Assembly: GCA_938005315.1 (NCBI GenBank)
Contig: CALLOB010000035.1
Coordinates: 1 to 54,640, forward strand
Length of the DNA stretch: 54,640 nucleotides
From: an uncultured Phycisphaerae bacterium
GTDB lineage: Bacteria > Planctomycetota > Phycisphaerae > UBA1845 > PWPN01
Direction of reading: 5' to 3'
Shown here: positions 16,299 to 26,458 of the stretch, piece after piece
Numbering within the stretch: position 1 is the stretch's first letter
Layout: each line of letters begins with the position of its first letter
The notes under the pieces: model-generated
Database searches by the model: none
What the model was told of the DNA's origin: nothing
What the model saw: only the letters and a program-made list of their open reading frames with translations
Position numbers and translations under genes: made by a program

Positions 16299-16922
16299 AT
16301 GTGCGACCCCTGTGGTCCGGTGGAGGAAACGGCGGTGGTGATCGGGCCTTGCCGACAACGTGTGCTGATGATCGTAGTCGCGCAGCAGCCCGAACCGGCC
16401 TTGGCCCGGATCGCGACGAACAACGGTTGGCCGCTGCGGCGGGCGGCCTCCGCTCGCGAAGGCTACCGCCGGATCACCCGTGAGCGTCCCAGCGTGGCGC
16501 TGGTGCAGGTCGGGTCGAACTCGGCGGACGCGTTCGCTCTGATCCGGAGCTTTCGCGACGGTCCGCACCCGATCCGCACCGTGGCCGTGGCCGCAAGCCA
16601 TGACGATACGGTCGAGTGTTCGGCCCGTATTGCCGGAGCCGGCGTTTATGTGGTCGTCGAGGATTGCCCGGAGGCGCTCGAACAGACCGTGGCCGTACTG
16701 CTGGAGGCCGGGCGGGACGGACGCTCGCGGGCGTCCGGCAGCCCGCAATCAGCATGTTTCACCAGGACTTCTTCTCTCTTCTCCTCCTTCACGGAACAAA
16801 GGGTGGCGGGGTGTTGGGCCCCGCCGCCCGGGCCCGGAGGCGGAGGGGATCGCGCAGGCGACAGAACCCGGCGTTGGGTTTCGCGGAAGGCTTTCGGAAT
16901 GATGCAAGGAGAATCGGCATGA
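16299..16922 (+). CDS. Stand-alone degenerate receiver-domain protein
   Basis: A 207-residue protein. Residues about 20-140 have the alternating strand-helix pattern of a response-regulator receiver: RVLMIVVAQ as strand 1, PSVALVQVG as strand 3, IRTVAVAASHDD as strand 4 and GAGVYVVVED as strand 5. The phosphoacceptor Asp and the acidic pair are missing, and the strand 5 Lys is absent, so it is probably a pseudo-receiver. The N-terminus is MCDPCG, a CxxC like that of the activator upstream. The last 60 residues are low in expected codon bias and contain a GC hairpin, so the real end may be earlier. Its TGA overlaps the next ATG (ATGA). The upstream sequence lacks a strong ribosome binding site. 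Confidence 0.55.
   Translation: MCDPCGPVEETAVVIGPCRQRVLMIVVAQQPEPALARIATNNGWPLRRAASAREGYRRITRERPSVALVQVGSNSADAFALIRSFRDGPHPIRTVAVAASHDDTVECSARIAGAGVYVVVEDCPEALEQTVAVLLEAGRDGRSRASGSPQSACFTRTSSLFSSFTEQRVAGCWAPPPGPGGGGDRAGDRTRRWVSRKAFGMMQGESA
16805..16825 (+). terminator. GC-rich hairpin before the first PEP-CTERM gene
   Basis: GGCGGGG (16805-16811) pairs with CCCCGCC (16819-16825) around a seven-base loop. A pyrimidine-rich run (about 16766-16792) precedes it. No T tract follows. It lies inside the doubtful C-terminal part of the pseudo-receiver frame and could be an attenuator or mRNA-processing element. Confidence 0.3.
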
Positions 16923-17560
16923 AAACGCGAGGGGTGATCAGAACAGTGGTATGTGGTTCGATGGCGGCCGTCCTGCTGGCCACGGCGGGCCCGGCGGTGG
17001 CTCAGGGGGTCGGGAACCTGCCGGCACTGCCGGTGTCCTTCCCCAATCTCGGTGGCGGCTGGATGGTGGCTGACCCGAACGGCGGGTCGATCCCCGTGGT
17101 CCGGGACCCCAACGGTCCCAAGTGGGTCAAGCAGTTCTTCGATCCCAGCGGGGTCATCGTTCCCGTTCCCGGACAGGTGTTCACCGTCACGGAACGGCTG
17201 CTGATCGCCCCGCAGCTGGACTGGAGCGACTGGCACGAGGAAATCCTCACGCCCGGCTGGGAATGGACCACCCAGGTGCTGATACTCGAAAACGTGACCC
17301 AGCCGCCGGCCGGCCTGACGATCAACAACATTCCCGGGACGCCCACGCATGGCGGCACGCTGGAGTTCTACTTCAACCCGCTGAGCCCCGGCACGCTCCT
17401 CGATATCCGCAAGGAGCTCGTTTACACCGGGCCGCAGGGGGTGGCCTTCCCGTACATCGAGATCGCCCAGTATCCCACGCCTGAACCGGCGGGCCTGAGC
17501 CTGCTGGTGGTGGGTGGACTGCTGACGATGTATCGCCGTCGTCGCGGACTGACCGCGTAG
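16919..17560 (+). CDS. PEP-CTERM protein with WxDWHE motif, copy 1
   Basis: A 213-residue exported protein. The signal peptide spans about 1-29 and ends AVAQ before GVGNLPALP. The mature domain has a DPNG-rich segment, the motif DWSDWHEE (101-108), an LTPGWEW turn and a beta-rich second half. The C-terminus is a PEP-CTERM tail: TPEP (PEP at 188-190), a hydrophobic segment and a YRRRR end. This tail is recognised by an exosortase, which is not in the window. AAGGAG lies seven bases before the ATG. It is strikingly similar to the next gene's product and clearly related to the third. The biochemical role is unknown; a surface or matrix protein is likely. Confidence 0.9.
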   Translation: MKTRGVIRTVVCGSMAAVLLATAGPAVAQGVGNLPALPVSFPNLGGGWMVADPNGGSIPVVRDPNGPKWVKQFFDPSGVIVPVPGQVFTVTERLLIAPQLDWSDWHEEILTPGWEWTTQVLILENVTQPPAGLTINNIPGTPTHGGTLEFYFNPLSPGTLLDIRKELVYTGPQGVAFPYIEIAQYPTPEPAGLSLLVVGGLLTMYRRRRGLTA

Positions 17561-17597
17561 GCAGTCGCGGACGACGCCTATTCAATGAATGAATCTG

Positions 17598-17607
17598 GTG
17601 AAACAAG
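17598..17607 (+). repeat. Leader element GTGAAACAAG, copy 1
   Basis: The decamer GTGAAACAAG precedes PEP-CTERM copy 2 (ATG 20 bases downstream). It recurs exactly at 18304-18313 before copy 3, and as AAACAAG at 19021-19027 before the fourth gene. The spacing differs, so its role is uncertain; it may be left from duplication. Confidence 0.35.
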
Positions 17608-17626
17608 AGGAAGAAAGGAGCAGGAC

Positions 17627-18268
17627 ATGACCACGAAGCAGAACGCGAAACTGATGATCATGGCTGCGGCGCTCAGTGCTGCCGTGACCGCCAACGCCCT
17701 GGCGCAGGGAGTCGGCAATCTGCCGGCGTTGCCGACAAGCTTCCCGATCAACGGGAACAGCTGGTGGGTCACCGACCCGGCCGGCGGCCCGCTCCCGGTG
17801 GTCCGCGATCCCAACGGGCCCGCCTGGATCAAGAAGTTCTACGATCCCAACGGAGCCATCCAACCGACGCCCGGCCAGATTTTTCCGGTTTTCGAGAAGC
17901 TGTTGATCGCCCCCCCGCTCGACTGGAGCGACTGGCACGAGCAGATTCTCACACCCGGATGGGATTGGGGTCCGGTGGTCTACATGTTCGAGGGTCAGTG
18001 GCAGCAGCAGCCGCCGGCCGGCCTGGTGGTGATCAACACGCCGGGGACGCCGACGCAAGGGGGCACGCTGGACTTCTACTTCAATCCGCTGCCGCCCGGA
18101 ACACAGCTGGACATCCGCAAGTACCTGGTCTACACGGGGCCTCAGGGCCAGACTTTCCCGTACATCGAGATCGCCCAGTATCCCACCCCAGAGCCGGCCA
18201 GCATGGGCCTGCTGGCGGCAGGGGCAGCGTTGACCCTGCGGCGTCGTCGGCACGGCCGAACGGCGTGA
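17627..18268 (+). CDS. PEP-CTERM protein with WxDWHE motif, copy 2
   Basis: A 213-residue paralogue of the preceding protein, with the same architecture throughout. The signal peptide ends NALAQ before GVGNLPALP. DPNG repeats and LDWSDWHEQILTPGWDW at about 98-114 follow. The C-terminal tail is TPEPAS, then a hydrophobic segment, then LRRRRHGR. AAGGAG is placed eight bases before ATG 17627; an in-frame upstream ATG at 17585 would give an N-terminus unlike a signal peptide. The sequence LDIRK-LVYTGPQG and the FPYIEIAQYPTPEP block match copy 1 almost exactly, so this is a recent tandem duplication. Exported and probably anchored by an exosortase system; function unknown. Confidence 0.9.
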   Translation: MTTKQNAKLMIMAAALSAAVTANALAQGVGNLPALPTSFPINGNSWWVTDPAGGPLPVVRDPNGPAWIKKFYDPNGAIQPTPGQIFPVFEKLLIAPPLDWSDWHEQILTPGWDWGPVVYMFEGQWQQQPPAGLVVINTPGTPTQGGTLDFYFNPLPPGTQLDIRKYLVYTGPQGQTFPYIEIAQYPTPEPASMGLLAAGAALTLRRRRHGRTA

Positions 18269-18350
18269 GGCATTCGCAGACGTGAGAACGGCAACAGGAA
18301 CCCGTGAAACAAGCCTTGAATACAGGCACAAACACGGAAAGGAGCGACCC

Positions 18351-18968
18351 ATGACCCGCAAACAGAACATGACGCTGACGATCGTGGCCGCAGCCCTCAG
18401 CACCCTTGTGGCCGCAAACGCCCTGGCTCAGGGCGTGGGCAACCTTCCGTTACCGTCGCACTTCGAGACCGGCGTGCCGGCCTCCGGCTGGACGGTGATC
18501 GACCCCAGCGGTCTGCCCATCCCCGTCGAACTCGACCCCACCGGTCCGTTCTGGCGCAAGGAGTTCACCGGGCCGCAGGGTCAGCCGTTCTCGCAGCCGG
18601 CCTTCGGTCCGCCGCTGCCGGTCACGGAGGTACTGATCGTCGCCGGCAACCTGCCCTGGACGGACTGGCACGAGACGGTTCTACACCCCGATTGGACCTG
18701 GGCCAACCCCCAGATCCTGATCAACGGTTCGCCGGCCAGCAACCTGGTGACGGTCATCAGCGGTAACAGCGTGGATTTCTACTTCGATCCTGTTTATCCG
18801 GGTTCGCTCGTCACCATCAAGAAAGATCTCATCTACAACGGCGTGCCGGGAGCGACCTTCTACGGCAAGCTCCAGATCATCGAGTATCCGACGCCCGAGC
18901 CGGCCACGGCCGGGTTGTCGAGCGCAGCCGGGCTGCTGCTGGTCCGGCGGCGGGTGCGTCGGGGCTGA
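18351..18968 (+). CDS. PEP-CTERM protein with WxDWHE motif, copy 3
   Basis: A 205-residue, more diverged paralogue of the two preceding proteins. The signal peptide ends NALAQ before GVGNLPLP, as in copy 2. The central motif is LPWTDWHETVLHPDWTW, so W-x-D-W-H-E is invariant in all three copies while flanking residues vary. The C-terminal tail is YPTPEPAT, a hydrophobic segment, then RRRVRRG. AAAGGAG lies eight bases upstream of the ATG. The copies may form a co-transcribed cluster with 60-80 base gaps. Conserved Trp and His/Glu residues could bind a ligand or metal. Function unknown. Confidence 0.88.
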   Translation: MTRKQNMTLTIVAAALSTLVAANALAQGVGNLPLPSHFETGVPASGWTVIDPSGLPIPVELDPTGPFWRKEFTGPQGQPFSQPAFGPPLPVTEVLIVAGNLPWTDWHETVLHPDWTWANPQILINGSPASNLVTVISGNSVDFYFDPVYPGSLVTIKKDLIYNGVPGATFYGKLQIIEYPTPEPATAGLSSAAGLLLVRRRVRRG

Positions 18969-19056
18969 AGAGGACGCCGTGGAGTTCATGCGCCTCGGTA
19001 ACGTTGCCGGGGCCATTCAGAAACAAGGTTTTCATCACAGACGAAAGAAGGCAAAC

Positions 19057-19752
19057 ATGACGACTCTCAAGGCGACGATCGCTGCGGCGCTGACGTTCTC
19101 CCTGGCGGTGTCGGTCCTGGTCCCGCAGGCCCGGGCGAACCTGCTGGTTGATCCGGGCTTCGAGCTGAACCCGCTGACCAGCTACCTCAACGTACTGAAC
19201 AATTTTCCGGGCTACCAGGGCGTCTGGGGCGTGGAGGCGGCCACGATCACCGGGGTGGACGGCGGCGTCACCCCGGCGGCCGGCTCGAAGATGCTCCGCA
19301 TGGTCAGCGACGGCCTGATCACCACGCAGGCTTTCCAGACCACCGACGTCAGCTCCTGGGCCGGCGCGATCGACAGCGGCCTGGGCATCGTCAGCCTGGG
19401 GGCCCTGTTCAACGCCAACCTCCCGGCGGCCACCGGAGGCGTCATCGTAATGTTCTTCAGCGCCGCGAACTACGGTTCGCAGATCGGTAGCCCGCTGGCG
19501 GCCAACATCACGCTGGACAGCCTGCCGGGCACATGGGAATCCGCGTCCGTGAGCGGCGCGATCCCCGTGGGCACGCGCTGGCTGGTTTCACAGGTGCTTT
19601 ATTCGAACGCCTCACTGGCCGGACAGGCCGGTTACGTGGATGAAGCCGACTTGCGGGTGGTACCTGAGCCAGCGTCAGGGTTGTTCCTGGCGTGTACTGC
19701 GGCCGTCGCCGTGTTGAGCCGCCGCAAGTTCCGCGCAGAGTGGGCTCGCTGA
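19057..19752 (+). CDS. PEP-CTERM protein, unrelated mature domain
   Basis: A 231-residue exported protein. The signal peptide (1 to about 27) ends QARA. The mature domain begins NLLVDPGFELNP, a start often seen in secreted carbohydrate-binding-like beta-sandwich domains of PEP-CTERM proteins. It continues as a Ser/Thr/Gly-rich beta protein. The tail is VVPEPASG, a hydrophobic segment, then SRRKFR, so PEP-CTERM sorting is likely. It lacks the WxDWHE motif and is not a copy of the three preceding genes. GAAGG lies seven bases before the ATG. It ends the cluster, and a strong hairpin lies about 210 bases downstream. Confidence 0.85.
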   Translation: MTTLKATIAAALTFSLAVSVLVPQARANLLVDPGFELNPLTSYLNVLNNFPGYQGVWGVEAATITGVDGGVTPAAGSKMLRMVSDGLITTQAFQTTDVSSWAGAIDSGLGIVSLGALFNANLPAATGGVIVMFFSAANYGSQIGSPLAANITLDSLPGTWESASVSGAIPVGTRWLVSQVLYSNASLAGQAGYVDEADLRVVPEPASGLFLACTAAVAVLSRRKFRAEWAR

Positions 19753-19960
19753 GGCCTCGCTGCCGGAGATCCGACCGGTTCGCGCCGGGCCAACATCCGG
19801 GTCTGTCCCGCAGGCGTGCCCCGAGCGGTCGCGTCTGTGGGGCAGACCCTTTTTCAGCGATTGGTCGAGGCCGGGTGCCCGGGCACGACGCGCTCGCAAG
19901 CAGAGGGGCCGTGGCGTGGCAGGGGGCCGCAAGGCGCGAGCCGCGCTGCAAAGACCCGTA

Positions 19961-20000
19961 CGCAAAGAGGCCGCCGGGATAACCCGGCGGCCTCTTTGCG
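19961..20000 (+). terminator. Perfect 18-bp inverted repeat, probable terminator
   Basis: Positions 19961-19978 are the exact reverse complement of 19983-20000, with a four-base loop ATAA. The stem contains AAAGAGG on the left and CCTCTTT on the right, so each strand has an A-rich entry and a T-containing exit. No further T tract follows. It would end the PEP-CTERM transcript. Confidence 0.6.
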
Positions 20001-20712
20001 TGCAGAAACAATCCGTTTTCCCTTCCGCTACCTCCTTTCCCGGCCTTGCGCCGATTGAGCGGATCTTGTCAGCAGCCGGCAGGTTTTCCAATTCGACCGA
20101 CGCTCGAGCCGACACGGAAATGGTGGGCGAACGGGAAACGTGTTCGTGCTCTTGCGCGAACGAACGGGAAACCCGCCTGCCTGGCGGGCGAACCGCCTCT
20201 CCAGGTCGACGACCCGACACGAGCCGCGCCCAGCGACGCGAGGGTGTCTTGACCTCGCGCGCCACGATCCTGGTGCATATTATACGGACCGGGCGGTTGC
20301 AGGCAACGAAAAACGGCGCTAAGTTTTCTTAACCGCTTTCTTCATAGCGGTTTAGATGAATCGAGCGGCTTGGGGAGGCTTCGCCGGCTCCGGTTCCCGA
20401 AACCTGCGTGGAAGCCTCGATCGCAGGCGTTGGGCCTGCTTATGGAAGCGGTCGCGTTGTCAGCCACACTTTGGCGACCGTGCCTGGCGGGGGGGCATCT
20501 CCGGACTCGGGCGGTCGCGCACTCGTGCCTGGCGCCGCGGAATCGACAGCGCGCATGGGCGGACGTGTCTCTGAAATGCAATGGAGCGTCGTGGTATCAC
20601 CGCCTTGCGAACCGCCTTGCGGCCGCTGTTCCAGCAGCAGGACGCATTCCAGGCCGAGCGGAAGGCATTATTACGCCAGAGGTCGCACCGCATGTTCCCC
20701 GGGACCGGGCGT

Positions 20713-20740
20713 TTGACGCCTCGGCCGCCGGTGCGATACG
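20713..20740 (+). promoter_or_regulatory. Candidate promoter for tRNA-Arg
   Basis: TTGACG (20713-20718, five of six to TTGACA) is followed after 16 bases by GATACG (20735-20740, weak -10). The tRNA begins 12 bases later, which is consistent with a short 5' leader. Confidence 0.4.
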
Positions 20741-20751
20741 CTGACGCCGCC

Positions 20752-20825
20752 GCGCCCGTAGCTCAGCAGGATAGAGCACCGGTTTCCTAAACCGGGGGTC
20801 ACAGGTTCGAATCCTGTCGGGCGCG
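20752..20825 (+). tRNA. tRNA-Arg (CCT anticodon)
   Basis: A 74-base cloverleaf. The acceptor GCGCCCG pairs with CGGGCGC. The anticodon stem CCGGT/ACCGG encloses the loop TTCCTAA, so the anticodon is CCT. The T arm ACAGG/CCTGT encloses TTCGAAT. The discriminator is G and CCA is not encoded. It ends 24 bases before the stop of the convergent glycogen phosphorylase gene. Confidence 0.97.
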
Positions 20826-20849
20826 TTGTCAGCGGCCGGGGCGCGGCGG

Positions 20850-23357
<2,508 letters not shown>

Positions 23358-23558
23358 CGCGCGTACCTCCTCTGAGACGCCGGAGGCGAAGCACCCGGCC
23401 GGTCGCGCGGCGGCAATCCCGCTCGCCGGCGGCCCCGCCTCGCGGCGATCCTCAAAAGCTTCCCGCCCGTCCGAGGAGAAGACCGGCTCTACCGGCCGAG
23501 TCATGTTATCGGTCAGAGGCCGCGGCCGCAAAAGCAGTCGTACGCCGCTTTCAGGGCG

Positions 23559-24728
23559 TCATGACAGCCAGGTCCGGACCCTCCGGCCGGAGAGGTACGA
23601 TTCCATCAGGCACTCGGAGAGGTCTCCGCCGGCGCAATAGAAGGCCACACCGCCGGTCAGGCGGGTCATCCGGTCCACAAAGCCCACCCAGTCCAGACCG
23701 GCGTAGTCCTCGGTCAGCGCGAAGGTGCACAGGCGGACGCCATGGCGGCTGAGGGCCAGGGCCTCATGCAGCGTGGCCAGGGCGGTTTCGCGGTCGGGGG
23801 GGTACATCAGGTGCACGAAATCCCCCTGCAGGTGGGCGGTGGGCTGGCCGTCGGTGATGATGAAGATCTGCTTGTGGTCGCCGGCCCGGCGGCGCAGCAA
23901 CCGTCCGGCCAGCCGCAGCCCCATCTGCAGGTTGGTGAAATGCAGCGGACCCTCGTCCACCCGGTCGATGGGCACGCGGAGCCGGACCCGGGGGTCCAGG
24001 ATGCTGACCGGCTTGGGCCCGATCAGCGGCAGCCGGTGCTCGGGAATGACCGCCGCGCCGGAGTAGAAGCCCACCAGATCGACGGTGTCCTGCGGGAAGC
24101 GTTGCGTGATCAGGGCATGGACCGCCATGGCGCACTTCTTGGCGTGGTAGAAGCGCCCGTAGCGGGCCATCGAGCCGGACATGTCCAGCAGGATCGCCGT
24201 GCTGCATGAGGCCTGACTCTCGGTGCAATGGAGTTCCAGGTCCTGCTCGCGAAGCTTGAGGGGCAGGCCCGGGCCCGCGCGGCGGATGGCGTTGCGCAGG
24301 GTGGCCTGGAAGTCCAGGTCGGCCGTCGGGTCGCCGAACTGGTAGGGGCGGGTCCCGTCGTCGCGTTCACCGGCGGGTCCCGGCGAAGGCGCCTCGTGTC
24401 CCTCGCGGCGCCCGGCCCGCAGACGGCTGAAGATCTCCATCAGCGCCTTGCGCTGCATTGCCCGGATCGCACGGGGCGTGAGCCGCCAGCGGGCGCCGGC
24501 TTTCTCCAGCAGCCCGTCGCGGATGAGCTGGTCGAGCAGTTCCTGCTGGCGGGGATCGATCTGGAGGCGGTCCATGGCGTCCAGGGCCGGCTGCCCGTAC
24601 TCCATCACCAACTCGAAAAGCTGGTCGAAGAGCCCCAGGGCATCCTGGCCCGGGAAGGGGATGCCGTCGAATTCGCGGTAAACGTACTTCAAGGGTGCAC
24701 CTCGGGGCCGGGAGGGCCGCCGGCTCAT
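23559..24728 (-). CDS. von Willebrand factor A domain protein
   Basis: A 389-residue soluble protein. The N-terminal about 170 residues are helical with a winged-helix-like segment (RQQELLDQLIRDGLLEKAG). The C-terminal half is a VWA domain with a canonical metal site: DMSGSMARYG (DxSxS), a threonine in LHFTNLQMG and the Asp in IIITDGQP-like IFIITDGQP. Such VWA proteins usually work with a MoxR-type AAA+ ATPase in metal insertion or complex assembly, but no such ATPase is beside it. GGAGGT lies five bases upstream of the ATG. It may be co-transcribed with glycogen phosphorylase. It is divergent from the Clp N-domain gene with a 146-base shared promoter space. Confidence 0.85.
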   Translation of the reverse strand: MSRRPSRPRGAPLKYVYREFDGIPFPGQDALGLFDQLFELVMEYGQPALDAMDRLQIDPRQQELLDQLIRDGLLEKAGARWRLTPRAIRAMQRKALMEIFSRLRAGRREGHEAPSPGPAGERDDGTRPYQFGDPTADLDFQATLRNAIRRAGPGLPLKLREQDLELHCTESQASCSTAILLDMSGSMARYGRFYHAKKCAMAVHALITQRFPQDTVDLVGFYSGAAVIPEHRLPLIGPKPVSILDPRVRLRVPIDRVDEGPLHFTNLQMGLRLAGRLLRRRAGDHKQIFIITDGQPTAHLQGDFVHLMYPPDRETALATLHEALALSRHGVRLCTFALTEDYAGLDWVGFVDRMTRLTGGVAFYCAGGDLSECLMESYLSGRRVRTWLS

Positions 24729-24874
24729 TGTAGACCTCCGTGCGGGTCCGGGAACAATGCCCGCCCGCGGGACACGCAGGCTTTCGACCGGGCAGCAGTC
24801 AAGGTCGGCCGCCGTTGGACGATATAGCACGGGCGATCGCGCCGACTTCCCCGGCGCACCGGGGGTGAAGCCTC

Positions 24875-25315
24875 GTGAACCAGACGCTCAGCAGGCAGGC
24901 CCAGGAGATCATCCGGCTGGCCAAGGAGGCTGCCGGCGAGTACCGGCAGGGGTACGTCGGCACCGAGCATCTGCTGTTGGGGATCATCCGCGAGGGCAAC
25001 GGGCTGGGGGCCCAAGTGCTTCGAGAAGGCAGCGCCGACGAGTACTGCATCCGCCGGGAGATCGATCGCCTGCTGGCCTCGCGGCTGCACGAGACCTGGG
25101 TACTCGGGCGGCTGCCGGGGACGCCGCATTTTCGGGACGTCATCCGCCGGGCCGCGGAGGAGGCCAGGGGCATGGGCAACTGGCAGGTGGCCTCGGAGCA
25201 CCTGCTGCTGGCCCTGCTGGCCGAGAAGGGCTCGGTCGGATGCCAGGCCCTGCAGGCTCTGGGCGTGACTTCCGAGACCGTCCGCAAGCGGCTCGTCCGC
25301 CGCAGCCCGGCCTGA
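24875..25315 (+). CDS. Stand-alone Clp N-terminal domain protein
   Basis: A 146-residue protein made of a single Clp N domain (two similar helical repeats). The signatures are YVGTEHLLLGIIREG in repeat 1 and VASEHLLLALLAEKG in repeat 2. In ClpA/ClpC this domain binds substrates and adaptors; here no AAA+ module follows, so it may act as a decoy, adaptor or peptide-binding factor. The GTG start has GGGGTG upstream. It is divergent from the VWA gene and convergent with the HprK-related gene. Its role is not known, but single-domain Clp N proteins are found in actinobacteria and planctomycetes. Confidence 0.9.
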   Translation: MNQTLSRQAQEIIRLAKEAAGEYRQGYVGTEHLLLGIIREGNGLGAQVLREGSADEYCIRREIDRLLASRLHETWVLGRLPGTPHFRDVIRRAAEEARGMGNWQVASEHLLLALLAEKGSVGCQALQALGVTSETVRKRLVRRSPA

Positions 25316-25363
25316 ACCGGCCGCGACGGCTGATCCGGCCGGGCAGATCGCCCCGCGTGACGA

Positions 25364-26458
25364 TCACGGCCCGCCGCCGGCTTCCGTCCCGACCAGTCGC
25401 GCGCATTGCCGGGCCGCGGCGTCGAAGTCCACGCCTCCGCGGAACTCGATCACCGGGCACGCCTCCAGCAGGGTGATGTAGTCCTCCGGCGCCGGTGGGG
25501 CGGCGCCGCCGGGTGGATCCTCGTAGAACAGGCCGGTGGACTTCATGAAGGCCGGCAGCAGATCCGGGCGGCGGCGCAGATCGACGGCGTCCGCCGCGGT
25601 TTTTCCGCCTTCGGGCCGCCAGTTCAGCACCGCCAGGGCCCGCAGCGGCCCGCCCAGCCGGAAACGGCCGTTTCCGAAGCATTCCTCGATGAACACATCG
25701 TATTTGTGCTCCAGCGTGCGCAGTTCATCAGCCGGCAGCGACGCGAATCGCCGGATCTCCTCGTCGCCCAGGATGCGCCGCAGGCTGGGGTTGTGCAGGA
25801 TCGTGCCGGGGTTGACCCGCGGGAGCTTGGGCACGCCGCCGGCCCGCAACAAGGTGCCGTCGCGGCGGACGATCAGGCGGTCGTTGCTGACGAAGTCCAG
25901 GCCGAGGTTCATCAGGTGCAGGGCCAGCGTGGACTTGCCCGCGCCGGCGAAGCCCGCCAGGGCGAGGACTCCGCCCGGACCGGCCACCGCGGCCGCGTGA
26001 AACAGCAGACCTCCGCGGTGCAGCTTCCACTGGATGTAGCGGTTGTTGATGAAGTTGATGACCTGGTTGACGTTGGCCAGGCAGGGACCGACCGCCAGGT
26101 GCGTTGAGCCGCCGAAGAGGAAGACCATGCCGGTGAGCCGTTTGCGAACGATGCGGCCGCCTTCGACCTCCAGGAACTCCTCCTTGATGCGGGTTTTGCC
26201 CGGCTCGGGAGGCTTGAGCGTGAAAGGCTGAGCGAAAACCAGGGGCGTGGCCTCCAGGGCGGTGACGACGATGGGGTTCCCGCCGGCCGGGGCGAGGAAA
26301 GGGCGGTAGTATTCGGCCAGGGCGTCCAGCAGCGGCGCGGCGTTGCTGTGCACGCGGATGCCGCAGTCGTCGAAGACCAGCTCCAGGGTCCCGGTCGGAG
26401 GATGGGCGTCGATCAGCCGGCCGACCGCGTCGTCGAGGATCGGCGGCGGGTCAGCCAT
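25364..26458 (-). CDS. HprK-related kinase of a GAK-like system
   Basis: A 364-residue protein resembling the C-terminal catalytic domain of HPr kinase. It has a P-loop AGFAGAGKST (168-177), HAAAVAG before it as in HprK relatives, and LDFVSNDRLIV (about 187-197) with the Asp expected near the second active-site motif. No HPr protein is nearby. I recall families called HprK-related kinase A and B, the B form linked with ATP-grasp and amphi-Trp proteins. This gene is last in such an operon: its ATG overlaps the ATP-grasp stop by eight bases. The substrate is unknown and may be a protein or small molecule. Missing N-terminal features rule out true HprK. Confidence 0.85.
   Translation of the reverse strand: MADPPPILDDAVGRLIDAHPPTGTLELVFDDCGIRVHSNAAPLLDALAEYYRPFLAPAGGNPIVVTALEATPLVFAQPFTLKPPEPGKTRIKEEFLEVEGGRIVRKRLTGMVFLFGGSTHLAVGPCLANVNQVINFINNRYIQWKLHRGGLLFHAAAVAGPGGVLALAGFAGAGKSTLALHLMNLGLDFVSNDRLIVRRDGTLLRAGGVPKLPRVNPGTILHNPSLRRILGDEEIRRFASLPADELRTLEHKYDVFIEECFGNGRFRLGGPLRALAVLNWRPEGGKTAADAVDLRRRPDLLPAFMKSTGLFYEDPPGGAAPPAPEDYITLLEACPVIEFRGGVDFDAAARQCARLVGTEAGGGP

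Larger units (their letters stand above)
19753..20751. other. About 1 kb without genes between PEP-CTERM cluster and tRNA-Arg
   Basis: No reading frame here has motifs, a ribosome binding site or plausible composition. It contains the perfect 18-bp hairpin at 19961-20000. The direct repeat CGAACGGGAAAC occurs at 20128-20139 and 20161-20172 (33-base period). CCCGCC/GGCGGG pairs at about 20173-20189, and AACCGCT/AGCGGTT at 20331-20352. Composition is mixed, with a less GC-rich patch at 20270-20360. It could hold an unrecognised non-coding RNA. Confidence 0.4.

Noticed and set aside
20581-20790. Short plus-strand frame before tRNA-Arg with a protein-like first half
   Set aside because: It runs into the tRNA and has no ribosome binding site or known motif; probably chance.
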